A stretch of DNA of 64,000 nucleotides. Origin: JAITMY01 sp031549685 (GTDB taxonomy: Bacteria > Bacteroidota > Bacteroidia > Bacteroidales > UBA932). The notes below the pieces were generated by a model. It had not been told where the DNA came from. It ran no database searches and saw nothing but the letters and a program-made list of their open reading frames with translations. The stretch spans positions 20,173 to 84,172 of the forward strand of contig JAVBPG010000042.1 in assembly GCA_031549685.1 (NCBI GenBank), written 5' to 3'. The position numbers were made by a program, and so were the translations under genes. Below are positions 34,391 through 43,284 of the stretch, in pieces; within the stretch, counting starts at the first letter, position 1, and every line of letters starts with the position of its first letter.

Positions 34391-35085
34391 GCATTATCCC
34401 TGCGGCAATTCTCTATAAGCTGCATAACCCACGTCATTTGCTCCTCCACGCTCATGCTGCTGTTGTCCAGCAGCACCGCGTCGTGCGCACGGCGCAGCGG
34501 GCTTACATCGCGGTTTTCGTCAATGCTGTCGCGCTGGCGAATATTTTTTTCAACCTCCTCCAACGTGGTTTTTACGCCCTTGCCCAGCAGCTCCTCGTAG
34601 CGCCGCCGCGCGCGTACCTCGGGCAATGCGGTCATAAAAATTTTGAGCTCGGCGCTGGGAAAAACCACCGTGCCGATATCGCGCCCATCCATTACAATGG
34701 CCTTGCCCCTGCCCATTTCCTGCTGTAGCGCCACCATGCGCTGGCGCACCTCGCCAATCTCGGCTATGCGGCTCACGTTGTCCGATACGCGCGCCAGCCG
34801 GATTTCGTTTTCAACGTTCTCTTCGTTCAAAAATACGTCGTTCTTTTCGCTCTGCGTGTTGTACAAAAGCCGGATGTTGATGAGCGGCAGCTGGGCCACA
34901 AGCGCCTCGCGCTGCACGCTCCCATCGGCATTTATGAGGTTGTTGCGCAGGGCGTAAAGGGTTACGCAGCGGTACATGGCGCCGCTGTCGATAAAGGTGT
35001 ATCCCAGCCGCTTGGCAATGGCCTTGGCAAAGGTGCTCTTGCCACACGAGGAGTAGCCGTCAATGGCTATGGTAATGTCCTTCAT
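34387..35085 (-). CDS. cmk: Cytidylate kinase
   Basis: A 232-residue nucleoside monophosphate kinase for CMP and dCMP. The P-loop is IDGYSSCGKSTFAKAIA (residues 8-24), the nucleotide block is FIDSGAMYRCVTLYAL, and GKAIVMDGRDIGTVVFP and READS-like RQRDSIDENRDVSPLRRA follow. porQ lies immediately upstream on the same strand, an order typical of Bacteroidota. Confidence 0.95.
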   Translation of the reverse strand: MKDITIAIDGYSSCGKSTFAKAIAKRLGYTFIDSGAMYRCVTLYALRNNLINADGSVQREALVAQLPLINIRLLYNTQSEKNDVFLNEENVENEIRLARVSDNVSRIAEIGEVRQRMVALQQEMGRGKAIVMDGRDIGTVVFPSAELKIFMTALPEVRARRRYEELLGKGVKTTLEEVEKNIRQRDSIDENRDVSPLRRAHDAVLLDNSSMSVEEQMTWVMQLIENCRRDNA

Positions 35086-35166
35086 TTATGTGCGATATGC
35101 GATACGCAATACCGCGACGTGCGAATTTTCTTACACCGCAAGCCGCATTGTCGCGTGTCGGGATTA

Positions 35167-36189
35167 TTAAAAAATTCTCAAAATCAAACCAAAGTGGTTG
35201 TTGGCCCCGCCCAGGTGGTATATGGCGTGGGCGTAGTTGAGCTCAACGTACTTGAGGCGTAGCCCCAGGCCGAACGAAAAGCCCGTTCCGCCGCTTTTTT
35301 CGCCCACCTTCAGCTCGTTGCCCCGCCTGAAGTTGTACCCGCCCATGATAAAAAAATACTTGGACGGAATAATCTCAACGCCGACGGCAACGTGGCTGAG
35401 CAGCTCCTTGCCTGCCTTAGTCAGGCCGCTTTCCTGCTGCTCCCTCCCGTCAAGCGATGTTTGGCTTTCCTCGGTGTTTGTGTAGGTGTTGAAACTTTGT
35501 AAATCATTTAATGATAGCGAGATACCAAATGGTGCGTTTTCAAATTTTTGCGCCATCGACAGCTGAATTTCGAAGGGTAGCTTTTCGTGGTTACCTTCGG
35601 TGTAGGGCTTGAGCTGGTACCCTATATTTTTTAGCGCCAGCGTGGCGTTGAACAAGTTGTTGTGGCTGTGGTAGCGTGCGCCCACGTTGAGCGCCATGCC
35701 GAAGGAGTTGTAGCGCTCCAGCTGCGAAATAATGGTGTTGAGCGTAGCGCCTAGGCTCACGTTACGCCACACGTTGCGCGAGTAGTGCAGCCCAAGGTCA
35801 AACTCGTTGGCGTTGAAGGTGCCCATGTCGGCTCCCTCCTCATCGTAGCCGTCGAACGAGCCGTAGTTGAGGCTTACAAAGCTCAGCCCCAGGGTGCCTA
35901 CGCCCTTTTGGTGCCACGCGCCGGCCAGGCTGCTGTGCGAAATGCCGGCCACGTAGTGCAGGTAGGTCAGGCTAATATCGCGGTGCATGCCGCTGTCGAG
36001 CAGGGCGGGGTTTTGCGTCACCATACCCACATCGTTGTACATGGGCGACAGGCTTACGCCGCCCAGCGCCGCCGATTTTGCCGAGGGGTTTACCTTGAGG
36101 AAATTGTAGGTGCTCTCGCCTCCGATTTGCGCACAAACGCGCGCCGAGGCGATGGTAAGCAGCAGTATGATGGCCGTTTTTTTGAGCAT
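35167..36189 (-). CDS. porQ: Type IX secretion system protein PorQ
   Basis: A 340-residue outer-membrane barrel with a signal peptide ending RVCAQ and the PorQ opening QIGGESTYNFLKV, SAKSAALGGVSLS and VTQNPALLDSGM. The last residue is Phe (LILRIF), as in outer-membrane barrels. PorQ is part of the attachment complex that processes T9SS cargo at the cell surface. The start at 36189 follows a -7 box at 36209-36216. It is followed by cmk, as in other Bacteroidota genomes. This implies a T9SS elsewhere in the genome. Confidence 0.87.
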   Translation of the reverse strand: MLKKTAIILLLTIASARVCAQIGGESTYNFLKVNPSAKSAALGGVSLSPMYNDVGMVTQNPALLDSGMHRDISLTYLHYVAGISHSSLAGAWHQKGVGTLGLSFVSLNYGSFDGYDEEGADMGTFNANEFDLGLHYSRNVWRNVSLGATLNTIISQLERYNSFGMALNVGARYHSHNNLFNATLALKNIGYQLKPYTEGNHEKLPFEIQLSMAQKFENAPFGISLSLNDLQSFNTYTNTEESQTSLDGREQQESGLTKAGKELLSHVAVGVEIIPSKYFFIMGGYNFRRGNELKVGEKSGGTGFSFGLGLRLKYVELNYAHAIYHLGGANNHFGLILRIF

Positions 36190-36208
36190 TGACCTACAAA
36201 AGGAAGAG

Positions 36209-36216
36209 CAAATGTA
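36209..36216 (-). promoter_or_regulatory. -7 box of porQ
   Basis: The minus strand reads TACATTTG (TAnnTTTG). The transcript start near 36202 is 13 bases before the ATG. Confidence 0.5.
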
Positions 36217-36247
36217 CAATAATTTTAGGCAAGTTGACGCAGTGCAG

Positions 36248-37339
36248 CTACCGTAGCTGCCGGTAGTACACCAGCCTATGCCCGGGCAGCAGGTCGGGGT
36301 GCAGAACTTTTATCAAATCCTTTAAGATGATGTGCGGGTTTACCGTTCCCGATTCAAAAAAATCGCTGCCGCCGTGCGCGCTCAGGCGGGCGTTGTTGTT
36401 GTAAACCTCGCCGCTTTTGAAGGCCGGAATATTCTCGATGAGCTTGTGCATACTTTTAAGCTCGGCTAAGCTCTTGGCCTGTCCCGGGTTGAGCCACGTG
36501 CCGGCGTGCTGCGCATCGCCGTAGGCGCGCTCAATGTTGATGGGGTAGCTGTCTCGGTGGTTGCGCAGCTCCACTACGCTCTGCCCGCCGGCATCGCGCA
36601 GCAGCGTGGCCATGTAGCCCCGCTTGCCGGGCACAAACCATGCATCGCTCCACGGCGCGTTGAGCAGCACCATCGTTTTTGGGAGCGCGCTGTCAACAAC
36701 ATTTTTCAGCCGGTTGTACTCGCATTCCACCTCCGTAAACCGGCCTATGGCCGCTTGCTCGCAGCCAAACAGCGATGCCACCGCCACCGCCCACTCGGCC
36801 TTACCCAGCGGGTGCTCCTCGGTGTACTCGCCAAGGTATACGATGCGCAGCCCCAGCTCCTCGAGCTTGTTGGCAATGCTTGTAAACTCGCCCGATACGC
36901 CGTAGGCAAAAATAACGTCGGGGCGCAGCGCGAGCAGCTTCTCCAGGTTGAGCTGCGTGTCGTAGCCCACATCGGCAATGGCGCCGCCGGTATACCTGGT
37001 GTATAGCAGCGAGTCGTACAGCAGGTTGGCGCTGGCCACACCCGCAATACTTTCGGCTTTTCCTATAAATTGGAGCAGCGCCACGTGCGTGGTCGACAGG
37101 CACGCCACCTTGCGTAGGGCGCTATCAACGGAGTAGCTGTAGGCCAGCTGCTGCGAGTTTTGAAATGGGTTGAACACGCGAAGAATTTTGCGACCGTTTA
37201 CCGTGTCGATGCAGAATCCCTTGGCGTACCTGGGCACGTAAAAGTTACCCTGCGTAGCGCCGGTTGTGCTGCCGTTTTTACACGAAAAAAGGGGGAGTAG
37301 CAGGAGAGCGAGGAAGATTTTTGCGTTGAAAAAAGGCAT
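36248..37339 (-). CDS. ABC transporter substrate-binding lipoprotein (BtuF/FecB-like)
   Basis: A 363-residue lipoprotein (lipobox LLPLFSC, Cys20) of the type III periplasmic-binding fold. Features are VACLSTTHVALLQFIGKAESI, LNLEKLLALRPDVIFAYG and RIVYLGEYTEEHPLGKAEW. The family binds iron chelates, haem or cobalamin. It is the likely partner of the FecCD/FecE genes at 30.2-32.0 kb, though it is on the opposite strand. An in-frame start at 37378 would put extra residues before the signal and was rejected. Confidence 0.88.
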   Translation of the reverse strand: MPFFNAKIFLALLLLPLFSCKNGSTTGATQGNFYVPRYAKGFCIDTVNGRKILRVFNPFQNSQQLAYSYSVDSALRKVACLSTTHVALLQFIGKAESIAGVASANLLYDSLLYTRYTGGAIADVGYDTQLNLEKLLALRPDVIFAYGVSGEFTSIANKLEELGLRIVYLGEYTEEHPLGKAEWAVAVASLFGCEQAAIGRFTEVECEYNRLKNVVDSALPKTMVLLNAPWSDAWFVPGKRGYMATLLRDAGGQSVVELRNHRDSYPINIERAYGDAQHAGTWLNPGQAKSLAELKSMHKLIENIPAFKSGEVYNNNARLSAHGGSDFFESGTVNPHIILKDLIKVLHPDLLPGHRLVYYRQLR

Positions 37340-37440
37340 GCTGTTGTACTTGAATTTTAAAGAGAATAAAAATACCACATGATTTTTACTGCGCCTAACA
37401 AAAAAGTAAGTTTAACGGATTTTAGTTTTTTTCGCTGCAA

Positions 37441-37472
37441 TTTGTGATAATTCTTCGTTTTGCTTACCTTTG
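37441..37472 (+). promoter_or_regulatory. Promoter of the HU/SPOR gene
   Basis: TTTG at 37441-37444 and TACCTTTG at 37465-37472 are 20 bases apart and match both consensus elements exactly. Transcription from about 37479 leads to the ATG at 37507. Confidence 0.7.
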
Positions 37473-37506
37473 AAACCATCTTGAGCAACAGTAAAAATGT
37501 AAATAC

Positions 37507-38781
37507 ATGATAGGTAGCTATTTGAAAAATCTTTTACAGGAGCACCACCGGGTTATTATTCCCGGGTTGGGGGCATTGTTGAAAAAAGATAAGTCGGCTA
37601 CGGCGTGGGAGGATTCGCTTACGTTTAGCCCGTTTTTGCGCTTTAACGATGGCTTACTTGAGGGCTATATTATAGAAAAAGAACGCATTGGGAAGGCCGA
37701 GGCGGAGCTGCAAATGCATCAGCTTGTGAAGGAGATACAGCAAACCATAGCTCAGCATTACCTTTTTTACATAGATGGCTTAGGAGCCTTTTATGAGGAT
37801 GGGCGCGGAGCCGTGCAGTTTTTGTGCGCCAAAAGCAAAAAGGAGGCCCTCCATAAGCTCGAGGCGCTGCGGGAGGAGAGTTCGCGCTCAAGCGATTTTT
37901 CGGTAGCCATTGATGTGGAGGAGGAGCTGATTGAGAAAAAAGTTCAACCTGCCAACGCTGAGCAGGCGCCGGGCCGCTCGGTAGGTGGCGCTACTCCCAT
38001 TCCGCCCTCAACCGATAGGCAGGGCGTTGCTGCCACCAAGGCGCGGCAGCTGGAGGATGTGAACGCCTCGCTCATGCAGTGGATGGCCGAGGTGGAGGAG
38101 CGCAGGCTGAGGCAGCCGCACAAAGCGCAGGAGGAACCTGAACTTTCGGCGCGCGTGGAGCAACCGATTTCATCAACACCCGAAGCGCCGAAATTACCCG
38201 AAGCTCAGGATGAGGGCAGCGGTAAAAACGCATGGCCCGGGGTCGAGGAGAGCAAAAGTTCAGACGCTCCGCTGGCTCAACCCGCGCCGGCGCTGCCGTT
38301 TCAATCCGAGTCCGACGAGTGGAAAAAGGTGGTGGTGGCTCGCAAAGAGCGCCGTCCGATGCTAGCGGTAGGTATTGCTGCGGTGGTAGTGCTGGCGCTG
38401 GCTGTGGCTGCTGTAGGCTGGTTTTGGGATCCCATTTCGGAGCACATGGGCTGGCAGGAGCAGCCGGTGGTGGACGGAAACTACGTGGTGGAGCACCGGC
38501 AGCCCGAAGATGCGGTGGCCGTGGATGAGTATGAGTACGTGCCGCAGATTACCGAGCGGCAGCAGGGTTTTATTTACATTGTGGTGCTGAGCCTCAACCT
38601 GCAAAAAAACGCTATGGCCTTCTGTCAATCCCTTTACGAGCGCGGCATACGGGCAGAGATTGTGATTACCAATGAGGGTACATACTGGGTTTGCGTGGGT
38701 AAGTACAGCAGCATGGCCGAGGCCGAGGCTGCCCTTGACGCCTACACAAAAAAGTACGGCGAGGCCGAAATGAAGATATAA
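37507..38781 (+). CDS. HU-CCDC81 and SPOR domain membrane protein
   Basis: A 424-residue protein with two N-terminal HU-CCDC81-type domains (residues 1-70 with HHRVIIPGLGALLKKD, and 70-120 with YLFYIDGLGAFYEDG). A Pro/Glu-rich linker (about 130-280) is followed by a transmembrane helix (about 286-307) and a C-terminal SPOR domain (residues about 355-424, FIYIVVLSLNLQKNAMAF, GTYWVCVGKYSSMAEAEAAL). The SPOR domain would lie in the periplasm and bind denuded septal glycan; the HU-like part is cytosolic. This suggests a link between nucleoid or cytoskeleton and division. Confidence 0.88.
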   Translation: MIGSYLKNLLQEHHRVIIPGLGALLKKDKSATAWEDSLTFSPFLRFNDGLLEGYIIEKERIGKAEAELQMHQLVKEIQQTIAQHYLFYIDGLGAFYEDGRGAVQFLCAKSKKEALHKLEALREESSRSSDFSVAIDVEEELIEKKVQPANAEQAPGRSVGGATPIPPSTDRQGVAATKARQLEDVNASLMQWMAEVEERRLRQPHKAQEEPELSARVEQPISSTPEAPKLPEAQDEGSGKNAWPGVEESKSSDAPLAQPAPALPFQSESDEWKKVVVARKERRPMLAVGIAAVVVLALAVAAVGWFWDPISEHMGWQEQPVVDGNYVVEHRQPEDAVAVDEYEYVPQITERQQGFIYIVVLSLNLQKNAMAFCQSLYERGIRAEIVITNEGTYWVCVGKYSSMAEAEAALDAYTKKYGEAEMKI

Positions 38782-38827
38782 AGTTTATAAAAAGGAGTTG
38801 CTCCATGAGCCATATTTTTGATGCGCT

Positions 38828-38857
38828 AAATCGCCTGTTCAGCACAGGCGATTTTTT
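38828..38857 (+). terminator. Terminator of the HU/SPOR gene
   Basis: The perfect stem AAATCGCCTGT / ACAGGCGATTT is followed by a T run. It lies inside the longest open frame of the next gene and therefore argues for that gene's start at 38859. Confidence 0.8.
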
Positions 38858-38858
38858 A

Positions 38859-39443
38859 ATGGCCAAGCAGGAGCCGGGCAAGCGCACGCTTGTGCATAAG
38901 GAGGTGGGGGAGATTGTGTACACCAAGCGTAAAAACTCCCGCAGCATTTCTATTCAGCTGCGCCCCGGAAAGCCCGTGAGCGTTAACCTTCCGTACTACA
39001 CCAGCTACGCTGAGGCCGATAAGCTGGTGCTCGAAAAAATAGCTTGGATAAAGGAGGAAATGGCCCGCCTTAAGGAGATGGAGCAGCAGCGGCGCGTTTT
39101 TACCGACGAGGAGGTGGAGCGGCTGCGCGCCCAGGCCAAACAGTTTTTGCCCAAGCGAGTGGAGGCATTGGCACACAAATTTGGCTTTGGCTACAACAAA
39201 ATTACGGTTAAAGACATTCGCTCGCGATGGGGCAGCTGCTCCTCGTTAAACAACCTCAACTTTAGCATTTACCTCATGCACCTCCCCGACGAGCTGGTCG
39301 ACTACGTTATTCTGCACGAGCTGTGTCACACCGTGCACCGCAACCACGGGCCGCACTTTTGGGCGCTGCTCAACACTTGTACGGCAGGCAAGGCGCGCTA
39401 CCTCTCGGCGCAAATGGATAAGTACAGCTTGAAGCTGTTTTAG
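38859..39443 (+). CDS. YgjP-like M48/DUF45 metallopeptidase
   Basis: A 194-residue protein of the SprT/YgjP zinc-peptidase-like family. The zinc motif is VILHELCHTVHRNHG (HELCH at residues about 153-157). WGSCSSLNNLNFSIYLM and DIRSRWGSC are the conserved YgjP block. The frame is open to 38805, but those 18 codons overlap a terminator hairpin, so ATG 38859 is preferred. Substrates are unknown. Confidence 0.87.
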   Translation: MAKQEPGKRTLVHKEVGEIVYTKRKNSRSISIQLRPGKPVSVNLPYYTSYAEADKLVLEKIAWIKEEMARLKEMEQQRRVFTDEEVERLRAQAKQFLPKRVEALAHKFGFGYNKITVKDIRSRWGSCSSLNNLNFSIYLMHLPDELVDYVILHELCHTVHRNHGPHFWALLNTCTAGKARYLSAQMDKYSLKLF

Positions 39444-39454
39444 TGGGGCGTGTG

Positions 39455-40324
39455 CTAAAATGAGGTTTCCTCGCCCAGAATGTTGGCGGCGCGGTTGGCC
39501 CTGGCAGAAAGTTGGTGCTTACCATCGTTGTGGTAGATGGTGGACAGCAGCCTGCTGTAGCGATGCAGCAAAACCTGGCGCTTGCAGGGTCCCAAAAGTT
39601 GCTCTAACGGCGCGTTCAAATTCAGGTGTTTTTTAACCAAATTGGATAGCTGAGGTTTGCCGCATAGCGCCCCGTTGTGCGGGTCAATGTAAAAGAGTGT
39701 TCCGCTCGCGTCATCCAATATGTTATAGGTATCGCGGTAGCAAAGCATGCCGCTGCCGGGCAGCCGGATGCCCGAAATGGGCACCTCCAGGTACTCGGCT
39801 ACGCAAATGTAGAGCAGCCCGAGCGCCATTTGGCAGCCCTGCTTGTACCTTAGTACCTCGCTGAGCAGCATCGTGCGGTCGTTGTCAACTGCCCGCCGAC
39901 CAACAAGCTTACCGCGTTCGTAAATAGCATCGTTAATCAGCCGCACATGCTCCAGCGCCGTAAGATGCTCGTTGAACTCCATCCACACCTCCTGCCCGAG
40001 CTTTTGAATGGGTGCCGACAGTTGCTCAAATTCCACATCGGGGCTGAAGAGCTTGTTCAGGTAAAACACGCCGGTAAGCATGTCCTTGGCGCCGCTATCG
40101 ACCCAGGTGCGCAGCTTTTGCAGCGTTGCGTTTTCCTGAATTTGCGCTATGACGCGCTCTATACGCGCAAGGTGCTCCCCCTCGGAGCAGCGCTCCCACG
40201 CCGCCTCCAGCCAGGGTATAACCTCCTCGCCTTGGGCGCAGAGTCGCTCCATAACTACGGCTGCTACCTCGCTATCCGAGTCATCGAGAAGGCTTATGAG
40301 CGATGAAACGTCCTTGCTACCCAT
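39455..40324 (-). CDS. SirB1-family transglutaminase-like protein
   Basis: A 289-residue protein. The N-terminal 75 residues look like a HEAT-type helical region (SSLISLLDDSDSEVAAVVMERL). The rest resembles the SirB1/transglutaminase-like family (INDAIYERGKLVGRRAV, QGCQMALGLLYICVAEYLEVPISGI, TLFYIDPHNGALC). The family's function is unsettled. It lies 2 bases downstream of the nucleoside phosphorylase gene on the same strand, so the two are probably cotranscribed. Confidence 0.75.
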   Translation of the reverse strand: MGSKDVSSLISLLDDSDSEVAAVVMERLCAQGEEVIPWLEAAWERCSEGEHLARIERVIAQIQENATLQKLRTWVDSGAKDMLTGVFYLNKLFSPDVEFEQLSAPIQKLGQEVWMEFNEHLTALEHVRLINDAIYERGKLVGRRAVDNDRTMLLSEVLRYKQGCQMALGLLYICVAEYLEVPISGIRLPGSGMLCYRDTYNILDDASGTLFYIDPHNGALCGKPQLSNLVKKHLNLNAPLEQLLGPCKRQVLLHRYSRLLSTIYHNDGKHQLSARANRAANILGEETSF

Positions 40325-40326
40325 GC

Positions 40327-41196
40327 CTACTTCAGCTTTTCGAGCGCCATTTCAATCATGTTGTTTACCGCTTTTTTGTAGTCCACATTCATGTCGAGTA
40401 TGGCCCGGTTGGCAATTATGGTGCAAATTGTTAGTGATTTATGCCCCAGTAACTTAGATAATCCGGCTATGGCCGAACTTTCCATTTCGAAGTTGGTTAT
40501 TCTTTTCCCTTTGAACAAAAAACTTTCTATCTTTTCGTTCAGCATGGGGTCGGCCAGGGGCAGGCGCAGCACGCGCCCCTGCGGCCCGTAAAATCCGGGC
40601 GCCGAAATGGTCATGCCTTCAATTGTGGTGTCGGAGAAGAGCCGGATTAGCTCGTGCGAATTTTCAACAAAGTAGGGCTTTGCGCAGAGCTCATTCCACG
40701 CGGTATGCATCAAAAAAGCGGCTTCGTAGTCGAGCAGCGCAATGTCGTTGCGCCTTGCGTAAAAGTTGAGCAGCCCGTCGAAGCCGATGCTGATGTGCGA
40801 GCTAACCATGCTGCCCAGCGCAATGTCGGGCTGCAGCGCCCCCGATGTGCCCAGCCGCACTAAGCGCAGCGTGCGGTGCGACGCCTTGGGCGTGCGCGTT
40901 TTGAGGTCGATATTGGCCAGCGCATCGAGCTCGTTGACCACAATGTCGATGTTGTCGGTGCCAATGCCGGTGGAGAGCACCGTGAGGCGCGTGCCCTTGT
41001 AAATGCCGGTGCAGGTTACAAATTCGCGGCTGCTTTTCTTGACCTCCACCTGGCTAAAGTGGGCGGCTACGCTGGCCACGCGTCCGGGGTCGCCAACAAG
41101 TATTACGGTGTCGGCCAAATCTTCGGGAAGAAGGTGGAGGTGAAATACGCTCCCGTCGTCGTTCAGTATCAGCTCCGATGATGCAATGGGTTTCAT
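40327..41196 (-). CDS. Nucleoside phosphorylase (uridine phosphorylase-like)
   Basis: A 289-residue PNP/UDP-family enzyme that cleaves nucleosides with phosphate. Conserved parts are VILVGDPGRVASVA (phosphate site), LSTGIGTDNIDIVVNEL, RLVRLGTSGALQ and ITNFEMESSAIAGLSKLLGH (with the ribose-binding Glu). Uridine specificity is likely but not proven. It is the first gene of a two-gene unit with the SirB1-like gene. Confidence 0.88.
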   Translation of the reverse strand: MKPIASSELILNDDGSVFHLHLLPEDLADTVILVGDPGRVASVAAHFSQVEVKKSSREFVTCTGIYKGTRLTVLSTGIGTDNIDIVVNELDALANIDLKTRTPKASHRTLRLVRLGTSGALQPDIALGSMVSSHISIGFDGLLNFYARRNDIALLDYEAAFLMHTAWNELCAKPYFVENSHELIRLFSDTTIEGMTISAPGFYGPQGRVLRLPLADPMLNEKIESFLFKGKRITNFEMESSAIAGLSKLLGHKSLTICTIIANRAILDMNVDYKKAVNNMIEMALEKLK

Positions 41197-41321
41197 GGTA
41201 GGTGATTCTCGATTTTTAGTTGATGATTTATGGTTGCTGCAAGCTGCGTTAAGTTAGCGATAAAATGGTAGCGCAGTAAGCAAAACCAACTTTTGCCATG
41301 TATTTAAAAAAGCAGCATACA

Positions 41322-41348
41322 GCATCAAAAATACAGCATTTTTGATGC
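41322..41348. repeat. Perfect hairpin upstream of the DUF4293 promoter
   Basis: GCATCAAAAAT and ATTTTTGATGC form an 11-bp perfect inverted repeat with a 5-base loop. It overlaps the region just upstream of the -7 box at 41367. It could be an operator or a relic, and has no U-tract to make it a clear terminator. Confidence 0.55.
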
Positions 41349-41374
41349 AAAATCAAGAAATGTGCATAACTTTG
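41341..41374 (+). promoter_or_regulatory. Promoter of the DUF4293 gene
   Basis: TTTG at 41341-41344 and TAACTTTG at 41367-41374 are 22 bases apart. Transcription from about 41381 passes a heptamer tract (CTAATCC units at 41399-41435) before the ATG at 41440. Confidence 0.55.
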
Positions 41375-41439
41375 CCCGCGAGGATTGACGGCGCTATCCG
41401 CCCTAACCCCTAATTACTAATCCCTAATCCCTAAAATTT

Positions 41440-41856
41440 ATGCTGCAACGTATTCAGTCGGTTTTTTTGACCTTGGCGCTGGTGCTGCAGGGTTTGATTT
41501 TTGTATTTCCCTTTGCCAAAGTAGCCGATGCGCAGGGCAACGAAACGCTGCTTACCTGTGCCGACTTTCCGCTGATTCTTTTTCAGCTGCTGACGTTTAC
41601 CTTTACGCTGGTTACCATTTTCTTTTATAAAAACAGGAAGCGGCAAATCCTTTTTTGCAACATCAACATTTGGCTGCTCATAGCCTACGTGCTGGTGCTG
41701 TACTGGCAGGCTTACGGCCTGTCGCAAGCAGCGGCGGCCATGCAGTTCAAGCTGGGCATGATCATTCCCTGGCTGGCGGCCATACTTATCTACTTAGCCA
41801 AGCGCGGCATTGCCAAGGACGAGGCGCTGGTAAAATCGCTGGACAGGTTGAGGTAA
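41440..41856 (+). CDS. DUF4293 membrane protein
   Basis: A 138-residue protein with four predicted transmembrane helices (residues about 6-24, 45-65, 72-92 and 105-125). It opens MLQRIQSVFLTLALVLQGL and has the block RQILFCNINIWLLIAYVLVL, both typical of the Bacteroidota-specific DUF4293 family. No function is known. A bidirectional terminator follows at 41872-41904. Confidence 0.87.
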   Translation: MLQRIQSVFLTLALVLQGLIFVFPFAKVADAQGNETLLTCADFPLILFQLLTFTFTLVTIFFYKNRKRQILFCNINIWLLIAYVLVLYWQAYGLSQAAAAMQFKLGMIIPWLAAILIYLAKRGIAKDEALVKSLDRLR

Positions 41857-41871
41857 ACGGTGGGTATAAAA

Positions 41872-41904
41872 TAAAAAATCCGGGGCTACTGCCTCGGATT
41901 TTTT
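41872..41904. terminator. Bidirectional terminator
   Basis: The stem AAAAAATCCGGGG pairs with CCTCGGATTTTTT with one mismatch and lies between convergent genes. Confidence 0.8.
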
Positions 41905-41920
41905 TATGACAAAATCAGAA

Positions 41921-43282
41921 TTACTGCCACACCACCTTGGCGGCTTTGGCAATGTTTTTCGGGATGTCGGTGTTGTTTATTTTTCCGCCGAAGAGCTCGC
42001 TGCCGGCGCCGATGGCGTACACGGGCACCATGGTTCCGGTGTGGCCAAAGGTGCTGTACCCCGCGCCTACGCGGGCGCTTACCATGCGCATAACCTCCTT
42101 GCTAAGGTTATTTTTGTTTTTTACCTTGCAGGGCGAGTCCCCGGTTTGCGGCTCCTTTTCCACGTTGTCGGCAAACATTTTCCTCATCTTCTGCTCCTCG
42201 CCGTAGCTGAGCGTTAGCTTGTAGTCGTCCTGCAGCAGCTGCCTAAATTCGTTGTACGATATGGGGTTGCCGAGCCGCTCTACCAACTTTTCTACCGACT
42301 TTGCCTGCTGCGATATGCCCATAATGGTTACCAGCTTATCCTCGCCCGAGCCAATGCCCAGACCGCCGGTTTCGTGGTCGGCGGTAACAATGATGAGCGT
42401 TTCGTTGGGGTGCTTTTTGTAAAAATCAAGGGCTACCTGCACGGCGTCCGACATATCTATTACCTCGCCCACCATGGTTGCGGCATCGTTGTCGTGCGAG
42501 GCCCAGTCTATCTTTCCTCCCTCTACCATCAGGAAAAATCCCTTGCCGTTCATCAGCTTTTCAATGGCAATTTCGGTGGTTTGCCTCAGCGTGTAGTCGT
42601 CGGCCGACTTGTCTATCACGTAGGGGTAGGCTTTGGCCGGCTTGTTTTCGGCCTGCAGCAAAATATTTTTGGGGGCGGAGGAAGCTTTGCAGTCGGCCAG
42701 GCTGCGCGAAACCTTGTAGCCGCTTTGCTCCACCAGCGTATAAATGCTTTCCTGCTGGTCATCTTTTCCGAGGGGATTTATAAATCCGGCTCCCGAAAAA
42801 AAGTCGAAGTTGCTCTTGGCCAAATCCTGCGCAATTTCGTAGTACATATTGCGGCTGGTCTGGTGCGCGTAGAACGCCGCCGGCGTGGCGTGGTCAATGC
42901 TTACGCTGGTGCTGATGCCCACCCTGTAGCCTTTTTCTTTGAGGCGCTGCGCAATGCTTTTAAAGTTTTGCTTGGCTTCGGCATCCACCCCAATGCGGCC
43001 GTTGCGCGTTTTGCTACCGCAGGCCAGCGCCGTGCCGGCCGCGGCCGAGCAGGTAACGAGATTGCTGGCCGAGTAGGTGGTGGCAAATCCGGTTACGGGA
43101 AAGCCCGAAAACGTGAGGTTGCTTGAGCCGTGCTTGCCCTCCTTGGCCGCCAGGTAGTCCTCGGTAAGCGATACGGAGCCGAAGCCCATGCCGTCGCCGA
43201 TGAAAAAGAAAATGTACTTGGCCTGCGCAAAGCTAAGCGTGGCGCAGAGTATGAGGGTCAGCAGGAGCGATATTTTTTTCAT
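41921..43282 (-). CDS. phoA: Exported alkaline phosphatase
   Basis: A 453-residue periplasmic phosphomonoesterase with a signal peptide ending TLSFAQ. It has the metal motif FIGDGMG (Asp30), the nucleophile region LVTCSAAAGTALACG (Ser79), EGGKIDWASHDND and VTADHETGGL. In E. coli the residue before the nucleophile Ser is Asp101; here it is Cys78. Phosphate acquisition is the likely role. No Pho box was seen. The upstream leader is filled with a 9-base-period TATAAAGTT tract at 43290-43352. Confidence 0.93.
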   Translation of the reverse strand: MKKISLLLTLILCATLSFAQAKYIFFFIGDGMGFGSVSLTEDYLAAKEGKHGSSNLTFSGFPVTGFATTYSASNLVTCSAAAGTALACGSKTRNGRIGVDAEAKQNFKSIAQRLKEKGYRVGISTSVSIDHATPAAFYAHQTSRNMYYEIAQDLAKSNFDFFSGAGFINPLGKDDQQESIYTLVEQSGYKVSRSLADCKASSAPKNILLQAENKPAKAYPYVIDKSADDYTLRQTTEIAIEKLMNGKGFFLMVEGGKIDWASHDNDAATMVGEVIDMSDAVQVALDFYKKHPNETLIIVTADHETGGLGIGSGEDKLVTIMGISQQAKSVEKLVERLGNPISYNEFRQLLQDDYKLTLSYGEEQKMRKMFADNVEKEPQTGDSPCKVKNKNNLSKEVMRMVSARVGAGYSTFGHTGTMVPVYAIGAGSELFGGKINNTDIPKNIAKAAKVVWQ

Positions 43283-43284
43283 GA

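Noticed and set aside
38805..38858. First 18 codons of the longest YgjP-like frame
   Set aside because: They overlap the terminator of the preceding gene.
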